NCBI GenBank assembly: GCA_937907425.1
Contig: CALCIE010000047.1
Span: forward strand, 1-33,868
DNA length: 33,868 nt
DNA from: ZC4RG42 sp003242425
GTDB lineage: Bacteria > Pseudomonadota > Gammaproteobacteria > Burkholderiales > SG8-39
Direction of reading: 5' to 3'
In this document: positions 7,939-14,910 of the stretch, piece by piece
How the letters are laid out: every line of letters starts with the position of its first letter
Position numbering within the stretch: the first letter of the stretch is position 1
Position numbers and translations under genes: made by a program
Notes under the pieces: generated by a model
What the model saw: only the letters and a program-made list of their open reading frames with translations
The model's database searches: none
What the model was told of the DNA's origin: nothing

Positions 7939-8829
7939 ATGAAAGTCGGATTCATCGGCACTGGCATCATGGGCGCCCCGATGGCGGGCCATCTGATCAA
8001 GGGCGGTCACGAGCTTTATCTGTACGACGTCAAAGCCGTTCCGGAAGACCTGATCCAGGCCGGCGGCAAGCGCTGCGGCAGCGGCAAGGAAGTGGCGCAG
8101 AACGCCGAGGTCATCATCACCATGGTGCCCGACACGCCTCACGTCGAAGAGGCGCTGTTCGGCAAGAACGGCGTTGCCGAAGGCCTGTCGCCGGGCAAGA
8201 TCGTGATCGACATGAGCTCGATCTCGCCCATCGAGACCAAGGTGTTCGCCAAGAAGATCAACGACCTGGGCTGCGAATACATCGACGCCCCGGTGTCCGG
8301 CGGCGAAGTCGGCGCCAAGGCCGCGACGCTGACCATCATGTGCGGCGGCAAGCAGGAAGTGTTCGACAAGGTGAAGCCGCTGTTCGAGCTGATGGGCAAG
8401 AACATCACCCTGGTGGGCGACAACGGCGCTGGCCAGATCACCAAGGTGGCGAACCAGATCATCGTCGCCCTGAACATCGAAGCGGTGGCCGAAGCGCTGC
8501 TGTTCGCCTCCAAGGCTGGTGCGGATCCGGCCAAGGTGCGTCAGGCGCTGATGGGCGGCTTCGCCAACTCGCGCGTGCTGGAAGTGCACGGCGAGCGCAT
8601 GATCAAGCGCACCTTCAACCCGGGCTTCCGCATCGAGCTGCACCAGAAGGACCTCAACCTCGCGCTCACCGGCGCGCGCCAGCTGGGCCTGAGCCTGCCG
8701 GCCACGGCCCTGGCGCAGCAGCTCTTCCAGTCCTGCGCCGCGCACGGCGGGGCGGGCTGGGACCACTCCGCGATCGTGCGCGCGCTCGAGATCGCCGCGA
8801 ACCACGAAGTGGCCAAAGAAGGCAACTGA
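7939..8829 (+). CDS. glxR: Tartronate semialdehyde reductase (2-hydroxy-3-oxopropionate reductase)
   Basis: A 296-residue beta-hydroxyacid dehydrogenase reducing tartronate semialdehyde to D-glycerate with NAD(P)H. The N-terminal Rossmann motif is GFIGTGIMG (5-13). The substrate-binding motif DAPVSGGEVGA lies at about 117-127, and the catalytic lysine is Lys169 in GQITKVANQ. The C-terminal part ending in the KDLNLAL helix is complete. AAAGGAAGG lies just before the start. It is the last gene of the gcl-hyi-glxR unit and is followed at once by a strong terminator. Paralogues GarR and GlxR are hard to tell apart by sequence; the linkage to gcl supports glxR. Confidence 0.96.
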   Translation: MKVGFIGTGIMGAPMAGHLIKGGHELYLYDVKAVPEDLIQAGGKRCGSGKEVAQNAEVIITMVPDTPHVEEALFGKNGVAEGLSPGKIVIDMSSISPIETKVFAKKINDLGCEYIDAPVSGGEVGAKAATLTIMCGGKQEVFDKVKPLFELMGKNITLVGDNGAGQITKVANQIIVALNIEAVAEALLFASKAGADPAKVRQALMGGFANSRVLEVHGERMIKRTFNPGFRIELHQKDLNLALTGARQLGLSLPATALAQQLFQSCAAHGGAGWDHSAIVRALEIAANHEVAKEGN

Positions 8830-8855
8830 TCCGCTGGGCATCGGTCTGCGCGAAA

Positions 8856-8882
8856 GCGGCGCCTCCGGGCGCCGCTTTTTTT
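8856..8882 (+). terminator. Intrinsic terminator of the gcl-hyi-glxR unit
   Basis: GCGGCGCC (8856-8863), loop TCCG, GGCGCCGC (8868-8875), then seven T. A textbook rho-independent terminator 27 nt after the glxR stop. Confidence 0.9.
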
Positions 8883-9069
8883 ATGCGCGCAATCCCAGTC
8901 TTCACCCGACTGCGGCGACGGGACCGCGTCGGCGGGAAGCGCGTCGTTTCAGGCAAGTGACTGAACGACAAGCCTTTGCTGAGGACGGCGGGGTGTCGCG
9001 GCGACAATCCGTGTGGCCTGGCGCGTTTTTCGCTCGGTTTCCTTGCTGGCAGCAGCGGAACTGAGGGAT

Positions 9070-9297
9070 ATGGAAGATCTCGCGCACATCGTCGTCTATC
9101 CCGCGGCGCTTCCGGGCTGGGAAGTGCTCGTTCCCGGTTGCGAAGAGCCGGAGTGCTTCGACGACCGCGCCGCCGCGCTTGCCTATGCGCACGGCGTCGC
9201 CGAAGCGCTGCGCCCCTGCCGCATTCAGGTCGAAGATTGGTACGGCCACATCGAGTGCGAATGGACGCTCTCAACGGAGCCTGCCGCTGCGACCTGA
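9070..9297 (+). CDS. Small DUF2188-like protein
   Basis: A 75-residue protein starting MEDLAHIVVYPAALPGW. The pattern is a strand (HIVVYP), a GW turn, another strand, a helix with AAALAYAHGVAEAL, and a final strand with IQVEDWYGHIE. This resembles the DUF2188 fold, a short beta-beta-alpha-beta unit related to double-stranded RNA-binding-like domains, but with a different C-terminal signature. The family link is my inference. The start is uncertain: only AGGG very close upstream supports the ATG, and the frame extends back to a GTG at 9013. It stands alone between the glxR terminator and the OB-fold gene. Function unknown. Confidence 0.55.
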   Translation: MEDLAHIVVYPAALPGWEVLVPGCEEPECFDDRAAALAYAHGVAEALRPCRIQVEDWYGHIECEWTLSTEPAAAT

Positions 9298-9492
9298 GCA
9301 AGCGCTAACACCGCAAGGTTTGGCGCAAAAGCCTGGGATTCGAACGCTTCGCGCAACGTTCCAAATTCCGCATTCCTGCTCATCATTCCTGGCCGTCACG
9401 AGGGCGCGGGTGAACTTTCTCACCGCCGGCTTGCACCGGGCGCGCCAAACTGCCTGTCGGCCGTTCCAATAAGCTCGAAGAAAGGTCCGAAC

Positions 9493-9717
9493 GTGTTCGG
9501 TTTGCATCGCGCGAAGGTCGTCGATTCGTACGACCCGCAAGGTGAGTTGCGTCTGCGCCTGCTGGTGCCCGACGTGCTGGGCGACCGCACCATCTGGGCA
9601 TGGCCGTGGGTGAGCGGTCCGTGCCTGAGCGCGCCCGAGGCGGGAAGCAGTGTGTGGGTCTGGTTCGAAGAAGACGACGTCGAGCGCGCGCTCTGGCTCG
9701 GCGCCGTTCCCCTTTGA
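9493..9717 (+). CDS. Orphan small OB-fold protein, phage/T6SS spike (gp5/VgrG OB)-like
   Basis: A 74-residue protein starting at GTG with AAAGG (9481-9485) 7 nt upstream. The sequence reads as a single OB-fold of the baseplate-spike type: an opening strand HRAKVVDSYDPQGELRLRLLVPDVLG, a middle AWPWV, a PEAGSSVWVWFEEDD loop and strand, then ALWLGAVPL. In VgrG and phage baseplate gpV/gp5 proteins this domain is followed by the beta-helix spike and preceded by hub domains. Here it is free-standing, and no other tail or T6SS gene is in the window. It could be a domesticated remnant or a stand-alone adaptor. Family assignment is by pattern recognition only. Confidence 0.65.
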   Translation: MFGLHRAKVVDSYDPQGELRLRLLVPDVLGDRTIWAWPWVSGPCLSAPEAGSSVWVWFEEDDVERALWLGAVPL

Positions 9718-9724
9718 ACCGAAC

Positions 9725-9745
9725 GGGCGGCGTCATCCGCCCTTT
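9725..9745 (+). terminator. Weak hairpin after the OB-fold gene
   Basis: GGGCGG (9725-9730) and CCGCCC (9737-9742) pair over 6 bp, followed by TTT. Positioned 8 nt past the stop; weak as a terminator. Confidence 0.35.
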
Positions 9746-9786
9746 CGCCGCAAGTAAAAAAACCGGCGGACCCTAAAGGCTGCCGA

Positions 9787-9792
9787 TATAAT
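9787..9792 (+). promoter_or_regulatory. -10 element of the LpoB operon promoter
   Basis: A perfect TATAAT about 70 nt before the lipoprotein gene, leading into an A-rich leader (9800-9840) that stands out from the GC-rich surroundings. No good -35 is seen 17 nt upstream (CGGCGG), so activation or another contact may be needed. Confidence 0.45.
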
Positions 9793-9859
9793 CGGCCGCA
9801 ATAAAACCAAGAAAGCAAAAAAGCAGATCAACAAACAATAAGCTCGGGGAGGTAGAGCT

Positions 9860-11320
9860 GTGAGGGCCGTCATGCTGACGGGAGCGGCCGCTCTCGTCCT
9901 GTCCGGCTGCGCGGGTGTCTTGCGCAGCCACGATTCCGAAATGAGCGTCACGCTGCAGTCCGCGATGAGCGGCCAGGTGGACAAGGCGCTCGAAATCCTC
10001 GAATCCAACAACAAGTTCGACAAGAACTTTCTCTACTTCCTCGAGAAGGGCGAACTGCTGCGGCTCAAGGGCGCCTACGCCGAATCGCGCGACGCCTGGC
10101 TGAGCGCGGACGAATTCGTGCGCCAGTGGGAGGAAGAGGCGAAGCATTCTCCCGAAAAGCTGCTCGGCAACATCGGCGCGGTGCTCATCAACGACAAGAC
10201 GCGGCGTTACGACGGCGCCGACTACGAGAAGGTCGCGCTCGCCGCGAGACTGGCGTTGGATCACGCTGTCCTGGGCGACTGGGACAACGCCCGCATCGAA
10301 GTGCGCAAGATGCACGAACGCGAGGCGGTCATCGCCGAGTTCCGTGCCCGCGAAGTCGAAAAGCTCAAGGAACAGGCCGAAGCCAAGAACATCAGGACGC
10401 AGGTCGAGGATCTGAAGGGCTATCCGGTCGAACTGCTCAACAGTCGCGAAGTCACCGGCCTGCGGAACAGCTATCAAAGCGCTTTCGGCCATTACCTTGC
10501 CGGCTTCGTGTACGAAGTGTCCGGCGAGCCGGGCCTGGCCGCCGCGGGCTACCGGCAGGCGATCGAGCTGCGCCCCGATGTGCCGATGCTGAAGCAGGCG
10601 CTGGCCGGTCTGGACCGCCGCGTGCGCCGTCCCAATCCCAAGTTCACGGACACGCTGATCGTCGCCGAAAGCGGCAAGGTGCCGGCGCTCAAGTCGGTCA
10701 CGATTCCGATTCCGGTGCCCGGCCCGCATGGCTTCCAGTTCGTACCGACCTCCTTCCCCACGATCGATTCCATCCAGTCCGGCGCCGTGCCCACCGCGCT
10801 GCGCCTCGAGAACGGAAAGAGCGTCGATCTGCACGGCGTGACCAGCTTCGACAGCATGGCTCGCCGGGAGCTGCGGGACAACCTGCCCGGCATTATCGTG
10901 CGCGGCACGCTGCGCGCCATCGCCAAGGGCGCGATGCAGCAGGCCGTCGCCAGGAACGACAACACCGGGTTTGCCGGGCTGCTGATGATGGCCGCGAACT
11001 TCGTCACCGAATCGGCCGACGAGCGCATGTGGCGCAGCCTGCCGGGGCAGGTCGCGCTCGGTCGCGCGTTACTGCCGCCGGGCAAGCACACCGCCGAGCT
11101 GATGACCAGTCACGGACCGCGACGGGTCGAGTTCGAAGTGAAAGGGCCGTACTCGATCGTCGTGCTGCGCACCTCCGAGCTGGGCAACGTCTTCGTCGCG
11201 CAGGCGGTGACGCCTGAAATCGCGCAAGCGAAGTTCGTCGAACCCAAGCCGGAGCCGGCGCGCGGCAAGCGCGTGAAGCCGGCCGCCAAACCCGTGACCG
11301 CCGCGCCTTCCAAATCCTGA
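9860..11320 (+). CDS. COG3014-like envelope lipoprotein with TPR-like region
   Basis: A 486-residue predicted lipoprotein. The signal peptide ends in LSGC, with the lipidated Cys at residue 17. GGGGAGG (9846-9852) lies 7 nt before the GTG start. Residues about 30-260 are helical with TPR-like spacing (for example HYLAGFVYEVSGEPGLAAAGYRQAIELRPD). Residues about 265-440 look beta-rich, with an IPIPVPGPHGFQF segment. The C-terminus is Lys/Pro/Ala-rich, as seen in wall-contacting tails. I recognise this as the uncharacterised COG3014 type that commonly precedes ycfL and lpoB. Function is unknown; linkage to a PBP1B activator suggests peptidoglycan or outer-membrane work. First gene of a four-gene operon. 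Confidence 0.8.
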   Translation: MRAVMLTGAAALVLSGCAGVLRSHDSEMSVTLQSAMSGQVDKALEILESNNKFDKNFLYFLEKGELLRLKGAYAESRDAWLSADEFVRQWEEEAKHSPEKLLGNIGAVLINDKTRRYDGADYEKVALAARLALDHAVLGDWDNARIEVRKMHEREAVIAEFRAREVEKLKEQAEAKNIRTQVEDLKGYPVELLNSREVTGLRNSYQSAFGHYLAGFVYEVSGEPGLAAAGYRQAIELRPDVPMLKQALAGLDRRVRRPNPKFTDTLIVAESGKVPALKSVTIPIPVPGPHGFQFVPTSFPTIDSIQSGAVPTALRLENGKSVDLHGVTSFDSMARRELRDNLPGIIVRGTLRAIAKGAMQQAVARNDNTGFAGLLMMAANFVTESADERMWRSLPGQVALGRALLPPGKHTAELMTSHGPRRVEFEVKGPYSIVVLRTSELGNVFVAQAVTPEIAQAKFVEPKPEPARGKRVKPAAKPVTAAPSKS

Positions 11321-11334
11321 CCGGAGAACCGTCC

Positions 11335-11724
11335 ATGAAAAGAAGCCTGTTTGCGCTGCTGCTGTGCGTTCCGCTCTTGGCGGGGGCGCAGAGCATCGCA
11401 TCGAAAATCGAACAGATGGGCGAGATGCGCTATGTGCGCGTCGCGGCCCTGAAGAGCGCGGTGCGTGACGGCCTGCTGAAAGTGCAGATGGAGCTCTACA
11501 ACGAGGACCACGGCCAGCAGGTGGTGCACTGGCGCGTGCGCTGGCTCGACGAAGACGGCTTCCAGGTCGGGGGCGACGAGCCCTGGAAGCAGGAGCTGCT
11601 GCACGGGCGACAGACCCGCGTCTTCCAGACGGTCGCGCCGAGCCGCCGCGCGGCGGACTTCAAGATCGAGCTGCAGAGCCCGGAGAACAACGCGTACTCC
11701 GGTTCGGCGGACGCCTATCAGTAA
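11335..11724 (+). CDS. YcfL-like periplasmic protein (DUF1425)
   Basis: A 129-residue exported protein. The signal peptide (about residues 1-18, ending LLAGA) looks like a signal-peptidase-I type rather than a lipoprotein. The mature part has the YcfL pattern of a beta-sandwich: LLKVQMELYNEDHGQQVVHWRVRWLDEDGFQVGG, followed by RRAADFKIELQSP near the end. E. coli ycfL lies directly upstream of lpoB, and the same order is kept here (21-nt gap to lpoB, 14 nt from the upstream lipoprotein). Its biochemical role is unknown. Confidence 0.82.
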   Translation: MKRSLFALLLCVPLLAGAQSIASKIEQMGEMRYVRVAALKSAVRDGLLKVQMELYNEDHGQQVVHWRVRWLDEDGFQVGGDEPWKQELLHGRQTRVFQTVAPSRRAADFKIELQSPENNAYSGSADAYQ

Positions 11725-11745
11725 CCCCTTAGCACGGAGTGAACC

Positions 11746-12339
11746 ATGAAACTGCGTTTGATCGCGCTGGCCGGCTTGTGTGCACTGGCGACCGGTTGTG
11801 CCACCAACTCGCCCATCGTCGGAGGCAACGTCCAATACGGCGACGCCAAAGCCGTTGAAACGGTCACCAACGAGTTCGGCTCGACCGATCTGCAGATGAT
11901 GGCCGAGGCGATGACCCGTTCCATGCTTCAGTCCCGCGTCATCACGCGCGCCAAGGAGCGTCCGCTCATCACCGTCGCCGACGTGAAGAACAAGACCGGC
12001 GAATACATCGACACGCGCGCCATCACCAACAGCATCCGCACCCAGCTCCTCAAGAGCGGCGACGTGCGTTTCGTGACGGACATCGCCGACATGAAGGCGC
12101 AGACGGACGAACTCGCGCGCCAGAACCAGTCCGGGCTCTACAAGAAGAGCACGACGGCGAAGATGGGGCGCATGGTCGGCGCGCAATACCGCCTCGAAGG
12201 CGAGATCACGTCCATCGTCAAGCGCACGTCCGACATCAAGGACGTGTACTACAAGCTGTCGATGATCCTGACCGACATCGAGTCGGGCACCATCGAATGG
12301 GCGGAAGAGAAGGACATCCGCAAGACTTCCCGCCGCTGA
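11746..12339 (+). CDS. lpoB: Penicillin-binding protein activator LpoB
   Basis: A 197-residue predicted outer-membrane lipoprotein. The signal peptide leads to LATGC, with Cys18 as the likely lipidation site; Ala at -3 is a slightly weak lipobox. The mature protein has the LpoB/CsgG-like alpha-beta core: LITVADVKNKTGEYIDTRAI, IRTQLLKSGDVRFV, GAQYRLEGEITSI, and a last strand YYKLSMILTDIESGTIEW. In E. coli LpoB reaches through the wall to stimulate PBP1B (MrcB). Its gene context with ycfL supports the call. The proline-rich disordered stretch of E. coli LpoB is short here. Confidence 0.9.
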   Translation: MKLRLIALAGLCALATGCATNSPIVGGNVQYGDAKAVETVTNEFGSTDLQMMAEAMTRSMLQSRVITRAKERPLITVADVKNKTGEYIDTRAITNSIRTQLLKSGDVRFVTDIADMKAQTDELARQNQSGLYKKSTTAKMGRMVGAQYRLEGEITSIVKRTSDIKDVYYKLSMILTDIESGTIEWAEEKDIRKTSRR

Positions 12340-12350
12340 GGAGAACGCAA

Positions 12351-13154
12351 ATGAGGCATCTGCTCGCCGCGCTGTTCCTCGCCCTGTCCACGGTCGCCGC
12401 GGCGCAGCAGGCGCCGCGCATCGCCGTGACCGACCTCGCCTACGAGGAACAGGTCGCGCGCTACTTCCAGTACACCCGCTTCCAGGGCAAGAGCTCGCAC
12501 CGTGAAAGCGAGCGCTACGCCGACAGCGACTATTCGTCTCGCGGATCGGCGCGGTCCTCGGGCCGCACCGAAATCGACTACGAGAGCATTTCCGGCGACA
12601 TCGTCTATATCGATCGCGGTGAATTGCGCAAGTTCACCGCCGATATCAAAGGCGAAATGCTGAAGAGCGGCGTGTACCGCGTCGTGCAGGCGAAACCCTA
12701 TACCGCGAAGGACAACGAAAAGCTGTACGACGTCATCGACCGCATCAAGAAGGGCTACTTCCCCAACGCCGATTACGTGCTGTTCGGTTCCATCACCAGC
12801 GTCGAGCCTCGGCGCGAGCTCAATCCGATCCAGGGATCGGATGCGATCTCGGCGAGCCTGTCGATGGAACTGGTGGCGGAATTCAGCCTGATCGACACCA
12901 AGACCTATGAAGTGAAGGCCGCCTTCTCCGCCATGGGCGAGGGGCAGGACATGCGTCTGCTCAAAGATCCGGGCCAGGTCGCGCATCTGTCCCGCGGCAA
13001 GGTCATGCGCGAAGTGGCGCAGAGCCTGGGCGTTGACGTGGCGACGCAGCTCGAAGAGCAGTTCAATCCCGGCGCGGCGCGCCGCGCTCGCGGGGACCGC
13101 TATCGCGAAGAAACGATCGAACGCCGCGAGGAGCGCATCATCGAGTATCGATGA
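12351..13154 (+). CDS. Second LpoB/CsgG-like periplasmic protein without lipobox
   Basis: A 267-residue exported protein, starting at an ATG with GAGGAG (12338-12343) 7 nt upstream that overlaps the lpoB stop. The signal peptide ends STVAAA/QQ and has no Cys, so the protein should be soluble in the periplasm. The fold pattern parallels LpoB: IAVTDLAYEEQVARY, a long Ser/Arg/Tyr-rich insertion (about 45-70), FTADIKGEMLKSGVYRVV, ADYVLFGSITSVE, and LSMELVAEFSLIDTKTYEV. The C-terminus is strongly Arg/Glu-rich. It looks like a diverged relative of the preceding lpoB product. It may act in the same complex, but direct PBP activation is unproven. Confidence 0.78.
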   Translation: MRHLLAALFLALSTVAAAQQAPRIAVTDLAYEEQVARYFQYTRFQGKSSHRESERYADSDYSSRGSARSSGRTEIDYESISGDIVYIDRGELRKFTADIKGEMLKSGVYRVVQAKPYTAKDNEKLYDVIDRIKKGYFPNADYVLFGSITSVEPRRELNPIQGSDAISASLSMELVAEFSLIDTKTYEVKAAFSAMGEGQDMRLLKDPGQVAHLSRGKVMREVAQSLGVDVATQLEEQFNPGAARRARGDRYREETIERREERIIEYR

Positions 13155-13170
13155 GCCCGATCCGGGAGGC

Positions 13171-13199
13171 AAAAAAGGGCGCCGCACGGCGCCCTTTTT
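13171..13199. terminator. Bidirectional intrinsic terminator
   Basis: Six A, then GGGCGCC (13177-13183), loop GCAC, GGCGCCC (13188-13194), then five T. It sits between the convergent LpoB operon and the hydrolase gene and works on either strand. Confidence 0.88.
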
Positions 13200-14728
13200 C
13201 ATGGGCGTTCGGGATCGCGCAGCGTGAGCCGCCTCAGCAGCGAGACGCCTGCGACGACCGCTATGGCGCCCAGAAGCATCGTCCCGGCGAAGCGGAAGCC
13301 GTCGACGTAGATGTCTAAGAGCTCGAGTATCCAGACGGCGGGCACGGTCGGAATCGCCAGCGCGAACAGCGTGCAGACGATCACGGAAACGAAGGTGAAA
13401 AGACGCGCGAGCGACGGCGGCAGCGTGTTCTTCGGCGCAACGAAGGAAGAACCTTCGATCCAGTGCAGCAGCGAATCGATGACGCGCGGCCGGCGCTTCT
13501 GATCGGTGTGCCAATAGCTCGCGTGAGCCGTGAAGAAACCGAACACGCCCTGCGTGGAGATCTCGTGGTGTTCGAGCGCGAGTCCGCCGACGTTGACGGG
13601 CGGCGGACCGGCGAGGAGATCGATCGGGCCAGCGACCAGATCCTGCACTTCGGAGATGTTGATCCACGGCACCGCGCGCGCGAGCGGGCGCGGATTGACG
13701 GGCACGATATAGGGCCACAGCGTCACGTACTTGTTGAGCGGGCAGCCGACGGTGACGAAACCCTTGCAGCGCTTGAACAGCCAGTCGCGCCGCAGTGCGC
13801 CTTTGCCCACGAGCCAGGTCGGGCGCGGCGGCGTCTGATCGGCGGGCGCCACGGCTTCCATGTCCTTGGCTTCGTCCGGCAGCGCGTTCCATTCCTCGCG
13901 ATGAAGGTAGTTGGGCAATGCCGTTTCCGGTTCCATGAAGGCGTTGAAGGCGGCGATGCAGCCCAGGCTGTGACTGAACACGTAATAGCCGTCCCATTGC
14001 TCGCCGCGTTCGACGGCCCGTTCGATCTCGCTCGCGGTCCGCACCAGCGCGCGGATTACGCGGCGGCGGATCGCATCGCGCGCATGCTCGCCGAGGATTT
14101 CCACCGACTGGTCCCAGCGCAGGTAGTGGTCCTGGTACAGCTTGATGTCGCCGAGATAGTCGTATACGGCCGCGTGCGCTTCCTCCAGCAGCGTGAAGCG
14201 GATGTTGAAACGCCTGAGCGTCCAGAGGATCAGATTGATCGACAGCAGCCCGAGCAGGAACAGCGTGGCCAGCCAGAAGAGCTGAAAGCGCAATGCGAGG
14301 TGGCGTCGTCGCGGCACGGTTGGCGGCAACTTCAATCCGTGTTCGGCCGTCGAACCCCTGCGCCGTTCGCGATAGCGGCGCACGCCCGGCATGCCCAGCC
14401 CCCAGCACACGAAACGCACCCAGCCGATCAGCGAACTGCGTTCGTCCAGATCGGACCAGTTCACTTCTTCCAGACGGGCTTCGATGGTTTCGCTCCGGCC
14501 GTCTTCGTGACGGTGGACCCATCGCACGAGCACACCGTCGCGGCGCAGGCTCGGCGAGGCCGACTGCAACGGGATCTGATCGCCGTAACGAATTTCAATC
14601 TCATGTGCACGCCCTGCGTGCAGCAGCGCGCGCTTGAAATTGAGCAGGAATCCGCCCAGGAACTCGTAATGCGTGCGCTTGCCGATGCCGTGTACGAGCA
14701 GGATCTTGATGCGACGGACGGATTGCAC
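13199..14728 (-). CDS. Membrane-anchored alpha/beta-hydrolase-like protein
   Basis: A 509-residue protein. I chose the GTG at 14728 because an AGGGGGAG Shine-Dalgarno lies 4 nt upstream; an in-frame ATG at 14770 adds 14 residues. The N-terminus has the hydrolase oxyanion strand LVHGIG (11-16). A hydrophobic span lies at about 145-172, and the likely nucleophile is Ser254 in YVFSHSLGC (SHSLG in place of the usual GxSxG). The candidate catalytic His402 is in AHASYWHTD, like the H-x-x-YW of PGAP1/DDHD-type lipases. Two or three more spans lie near the C-terminus (about 440-500). The substrate is unknown; lipid or ester hydrolysis at the inner membrane is inferred. It is divergent from the 1490-residue cysteine-module gene. 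Confidence 0.75.
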   Translation of the reverse strand: MQSVRRIKILLVHGIGKRTHYEFLGGFLLNFKRALLHAGRAHEIEIRYGDQIPLQSASPSLRRDGVLVRWVHRHEDGRSETIEARLEEVNWSDLDERSSLIGWVRFVCWGLGMPGVRRYRERRRGSTAEHGLKLPPTVPRRRHLALRFQLFWLATLFLLGLLSINLILWTLRRFNIRFTLLEEAHAAVYDYLGDIKLYQDHYLRWDQSVEILGEHARDAIRRRVIRALVRTASEIERAVERGEQWDGYYVFSHSLGCIAAFNAFMEPETALPNYLHREEWNALPDEAKDMEAVAPADQTPPRPTWLVGKGALRRDWLFKRCKGFVTVGCPLNKYVTLWPYIVPVNPRPLARAVPWINISEVQDLVAGPIDLLAGPPPVNVGGLALEHHEISTQGVFGFFTAHASYWHTDQKRRPRVIDSLLHWIEGSSFVAPKNTLPPSLARLFTFVSVIVCTLFALAIPTVPAVWILELLDIYVDGFRFAGTMLLGAIAVVAGVSLLRRLTLRDPERP

Positions 14729-14910
14729 GGTTCTCCCCCTCGTTCCCCGTTTTGGTGCAGGCGCAAGCATAGCCGTCCCGAACGGACGATGCCCCGCATA
14801 TTGGCGGCCCGCCGGCTGCGCTGCTAATGTACGCGCCGTCGAACGAGAAGAAGGCTCACCAAGGCCTCCCGGTGTCAGAACTCGAATAACCGCCTCATCA
14901 GGGGGGATCG

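Noticed and set aside
9335..9360. Reverse-strand T-arm-like GTTCGAATCCC near 9340
   Set aside because: The flanking bases do not pair into a stem and no tRNA cloverleaf can be drawn.
9271..9540. 89-codon minus-strand frame overlapping the OB-fold gene start
   Set aside because: No Shine-Dalgarno, and it covers the ribosome-binding site and start of a better-supported gene.
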